DNA of 23,393 nucleotides, taken from assembly GCA_003453595.1 (NCBI GenBank), contig DMOG01000004.1, positions 1-23,393 of the forward strand, in the 5' to 3' direction. The notes beneath the pieces are model-generated. The model had not been told where the DNA came from and did no database searches. It saw only the letters and a list, made by a program, of their open reading frames with translations. A program made the position numbers and the translations under genes. Source of the DNA: Candidatus Uhrbacteria bacterium (GTDB lineage Bacteria > Patescibacteriota > Patescibacteriia > UBA9934). Numbering within the stretch: the stretch's first letter is position 1; every line of letters begins with the position of its first letter. This document shows, piece by piece, positions 21,270 to 23,393 of this stretch.

Positions 21270-21307
21270 TCAGTCAGTAAAAATTAACCGAGTTTGGAAT
21301 AAAACGG

Positions 21308-21397
21308 ATGAAAAAGACTGAACATATGACTTTCACTAATGAAACCGCAAATCAGGAAAGATACTTATTTGCGCAAAACATCGTGACAATCAAATAG
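21308..21397 (+). CDS. Candidate 29-aa leader peptide upstream of rny
   Basis: A short frame beginning MKKTEHMTFTNETANQ and ending at TAG 21397 lies inside the long rny leader, 55 bases before the rny start. It has only a weak GGA upstream. It could be a regulatory upstream ORF or chance; composition is polar and there is no signal or membrane segment. Confidence 0.3.
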   Translation: MKKTEHMTFTNETANQERYLFAQNIVTIK

Positions 21398-21452
21398 CAT
21401 ACACCAGACTTCAAGTCTTCATCTTTTTGTTTCCAAACTCCATACAACCTTT

Positions 21453-22994
21453 ATGTTATCACTAGATATTACCCTAGTGCTGACTGCAGGTCTTGGAGTA
21501 TTTTTTATCGGCTCATTTGTCGGATATGCTATCCGAAAAGTGGTCATGAAAAATAAAGCTCGTTCTGTTGAAGAGCGCGCAGAAAAGATTCTACAGAAAG
21601 CCAAGGCGCAGGAGAAAGAGATTCTCTTGCAAGCCAAAGAAAAAGCACTTGTTGCCCTTGAAGAAAGTAAAAAAGAAGTAACTGATCGTCGCCGTGAAAT
21701 GCAATCACAGCAACAACGATTAGAACAACGCGAAAACAAATTTGATCAACAGCTATTAGCGCTTGAAGATCGAAAAACAAAACTTGAACAGCAAAAATCT
21801 GAGGTAGAAAGAGTTCGTGAGAAAATTGAAGAAATCAAAAACGAACAAGTTTCAAAACTTCAAGCTATTGCTGGACTAACCCGAGAACAAGCACGCGAAG
21901 AATTATTTCACGCTATTGAAGAAGCGGAAAAAGAAACGCTTGTTAATCGAACTCGCAAACTAGAACAAGTAAGCGAAGAAGAAATTGAACGCAAAGCCCG
22001 TCAGGTTATTTCCTTAGCTGTGCAACGATTTGCATCTAGTCATGTAGTTGATGCCACCACCACCATGGTCGAACTTCCATCTGATGAGATGAAAGGACGA
22101 ATTATTGGAAAAGAAGGAAGAAACATTAAAACCCTTGAGCGTCTTACTGGTTGTGAACTTATTATTGATGACACACCAGAAATGATTATGATCAGCGGCT
22201 TCTCCCCTGTTCGTCGTCAGGTTGCCCTCCGCGCTCTTCAAGCTCTTATCAAAGACGGACGAATTCAACCAGCTCGAATCGAGGAAGCTATTACTGATGC
22301 TAAAAAGAATTTGGCAAAGGAAATGAAAAAAGCTGGAGAAGATGCTCTTTACGAACTTGGCGTTCCGGTTTCATCAATTGATCCAAAACTTATCTCAATT
22401 TTGGGAAGACTAAAATTTAGAACCAGCTATGGTCAAAATGTTTTGCAACATTCAATTGAGGTTGCTCGCATTTCTGGAATGCTGGCCGAGGAACTTGGTG
22501 CAAATGTATTTGATAGTAAAAAAGGTGGGCTGTTCCATGATATTGGTAAGGCAGTTGATCATGATATGCAAGGCGCTCACCCTCAGATCGGTTATAACAT
22601 CATGAAAAAGTTTGGCTTCCCAGAAGAGATTGCTTATCAATCTGTTGCCCATCATGAAGACAAGCCAAAAACTCTTGAAGGGGTGATCGTCAAAGCCGCT
22701 GACGCAATTTCTGGCGCTCGACCTGGAGCTCGACGAAATACTCTGGAAGAATATATTCAACGACTGCAAAATCTTGAAGACACAGCTAACTCATTTGAAG
22801 GAGTGGAAAAAGCATACGCTATCCAAGCTGGCCGTGAAGTACGCGTGTTTGTTAAGCCAACTGATGTGGACGAACTTAGTTCACAAAATCTAGCGCGTGA
22901 AATTGCCAAGAAAATCGAAACAGAACTTACCTACCCTGGTGAAGTACGCGTTACTGTAATCCGTGAGACACGAGTTGTAGAATACGCCCGCTAA
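21453..22994 (+). CDS. rny: Ribonuclease Y
   Basis: A membrane-anchored endoribonuclease that starts bulk mRNA decay. The 513-aa length is normal. The domain order is: one N-terminal membrane helix (DITLVLTAGLGVFFIGSFVG, about residues 4-23); a long Lys/Glu/Gln-rich coiled coil to about residue 185; a KH RNA-binding domain with GRIIGKEGRNIKTLE near residue 215; and an HD domain with HSIEVARISG, then the metal-binding FHDIGKAVDHD (His362-Asp363) and SVAHHEDKP. The C-terminal block ends PGEVRVTVIRETRVVEYAR as in the family. It follows a promoter with a long leader and is followed by the HU gene, 41 bases on, which appears to have its own promoter. Confidence 0.97.
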   Translation: MLSLDITLVLTAGLGVFFIGSFVGYAIRKVVMKNKARSVEERAEKILQKAKAQEKEILLQAKEKALVALEESKKEVTDRRREMQSQQQRLEQRENKFDQQLLALEDRKTKLEQQKSEVERVREKIEEIKNEQVSKLQAIAGLTREQAREELFHAIEEAEKETLVNRTRKLEQVSEEEIERKARQVISLAVQRFASSHVVDATTTMVELPSDEMKGRIIGKEGRNIKTLERLTGCELIIDDTPEMIMISGFSPVRRQVALRALQALIKDGRIQPARIEEAITDAKKNLAKEMKKAGEDALYELGVPVSSIDPKLISILGRLKFRTSYGQNVLQHSIEVARISGMLAEELGANVFDSKKGGLFHDIGKAVDHDMQGAHPQIGYNIMKKFGFPEEIAYQSVAHHEDKPKTLEGVIVKAADAISGARPGARRNTLEEYIQRLQNLEDTANSFEGVEKAYAIQAGREVRVFVKPTDVDELSSQNLAREIAKKIETELTYPGEVRVTVIRETRVVEYAR

Positions 22995-22996
22995 CC

Positions 22997-23026
22997 TTGA
23001 TTTCAGGCCAAGGTTCGTGATAAACT
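22997..23026 (+). promoter_or_regulatory. Promoter of the HU gene
   Basis: TTGATT (22997-23002), 18 bases, TAAACT (23021-23026), nine bases before the ATG. It overlaps a hairpin, AACCTTG (22993-22999) with CAAGGTT (23009-23015), that forms at the rny stop and lacks a T tract. Confidence 0.45.
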
Positions 23027-23035
23027 AAAAACACT

Positions 23036-23368
23036 ATGAATAAAGCAACACTTGCGCTCAGAATTTCCGAGCGACTTAATATCAATAAAAAAGATGCTGA
23101 AGATATGATTGCTTCATTGCAAGACATCATTATCGAAGCTCTAAAGCGTGACGAAGAAGTCACCATCGCCGGCTTTGGAACATTTTCCGCTCGTATGCGC
23201 CATGCTCGCAAAGGGGTTAATCCCCGCAAGCCAGATCAGATGATTGATGTGCCAGCAGTAAAAGTGCCAAAATTCAAAGCCGGTAAACGACTAAAAGACG
23301 AACTAAAAGCAAGTCTTGCCAGCACAACACCTACTTCAAATCCAGTAACAGCAGCGCCAACAGTTTAA
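23036..23368 (+). CDS. HU/IHF family DNA-binding protein
   Basis: A nucleoid protein of 110 aa, longer than the usual 90. The helical dimer half is MNKATLALRISERLNINKKDAEDMI with the following helix. The family strand motif is EEVTIAGFGTFSARMR. The DNA-binding arm carries GVNPRKPDQMIDVPAVKVPKFKAGKRLKD, where the Asn-Pro pair at the arm tip (about residues 63-64) is the intercalating Pro region of HU. An extra tail of about 17 residues rich in Thr, Pro and Ala (STTPTSNPVTAAPTV) extends the C-terminus. It bends and compacts DNA as a dimer. The start is nine bases after a -10 box, suggesting a nearly leaderless mRNA. The window ends 25 bases after its stop. Confidence 0.94.
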   Translation: MNKATLALRISERLNINKKDAEDMIASLQDIIIEALKRDEEVTIAGFGTFSARMRHARKGVNPRKPDQMIDVPAVKVPKFKAGKRLKDELKASLASTTPTSNPVTAAPTV

Positions 23369-23393
23369 ACAGATAAAAATCGACCCTTGACTG

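Overview
The window looks like chromosomal DNA from a Candidate Phyla Radiation (Patescibacteria) bacterium, probably of the Parcubacteria-like side. The signs are a compact AT-rich backbone of core genes on small operons, a short IF-2 and a split ComEC plus a type IV pilin-like protein. Several start codons also sit 6-9 bases after a -10 box, as in leaderless mRNAs. TGA is used as a stop, so this is not a code-25 lineage. The placement is inference; no rRNA or marker tree was available.

Layout. 1-581: a GC-rich orphan gene with its own promoter and terminator, then a perfect 44-bp palindrome. 676-3611 (minus): M50 site-2 protease, murA (Asp instead of Cys at residue 115), a predicted structured ncRNA with its own promoter and terminator, and ndk. 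3697-4290: a PaaX/Cas2-like gene whose stop and start codons lie in palindromes of the same family. 4319-6626 (minus): a ComEC-type metallo-beta-lactamase protein and the ComEC channel as two overlapping genes. 6716-8113 (minus): an MFS transporter gene broken by a 163-bp inverted-repeat element. 8215-10626 (minus): leuS. 10753-12106 (plus): two GC-rich paralogous membrane-anchored proteins. 12230-14813 (minus): gdhA, trxB, trxA. 15007-15504: another GC-rich gene followed by two palindromes. 15522-18856 (minus): a membrane protein, infB and a pilin. 19111-19944 (plus): truB carrying an in-frame repeat insertion. 20125-21069 (minus): a long GC-rich orphan gene. 21241-23368 (plus): a candidate leader peptide, RNase Y and HU.

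Two layers are superimposed. One is ordinary housekeeping: translation (leuS, infB, truB), RNA decay (rny), cell wall (murA), nucleotide and redox metabolism (ndk, trxAB, gdhA) and DNA uptake (comEC, pilin). The other is accessory: five GC-rich, self-contained expression cassettes, each with an exact TTGACA -35 box, and at least four families of short dispersed palindromic repeats.

The most interesting candidate system is the Cas2/PaaX-like gene. It is bounded to the base by palindromes that also occur, intact, at three other sites in the window. The arrangement resembles REP repeats with their dedicated transposase, but with a Cas2-fold protein. No CRISPR array and no cas1 are present.
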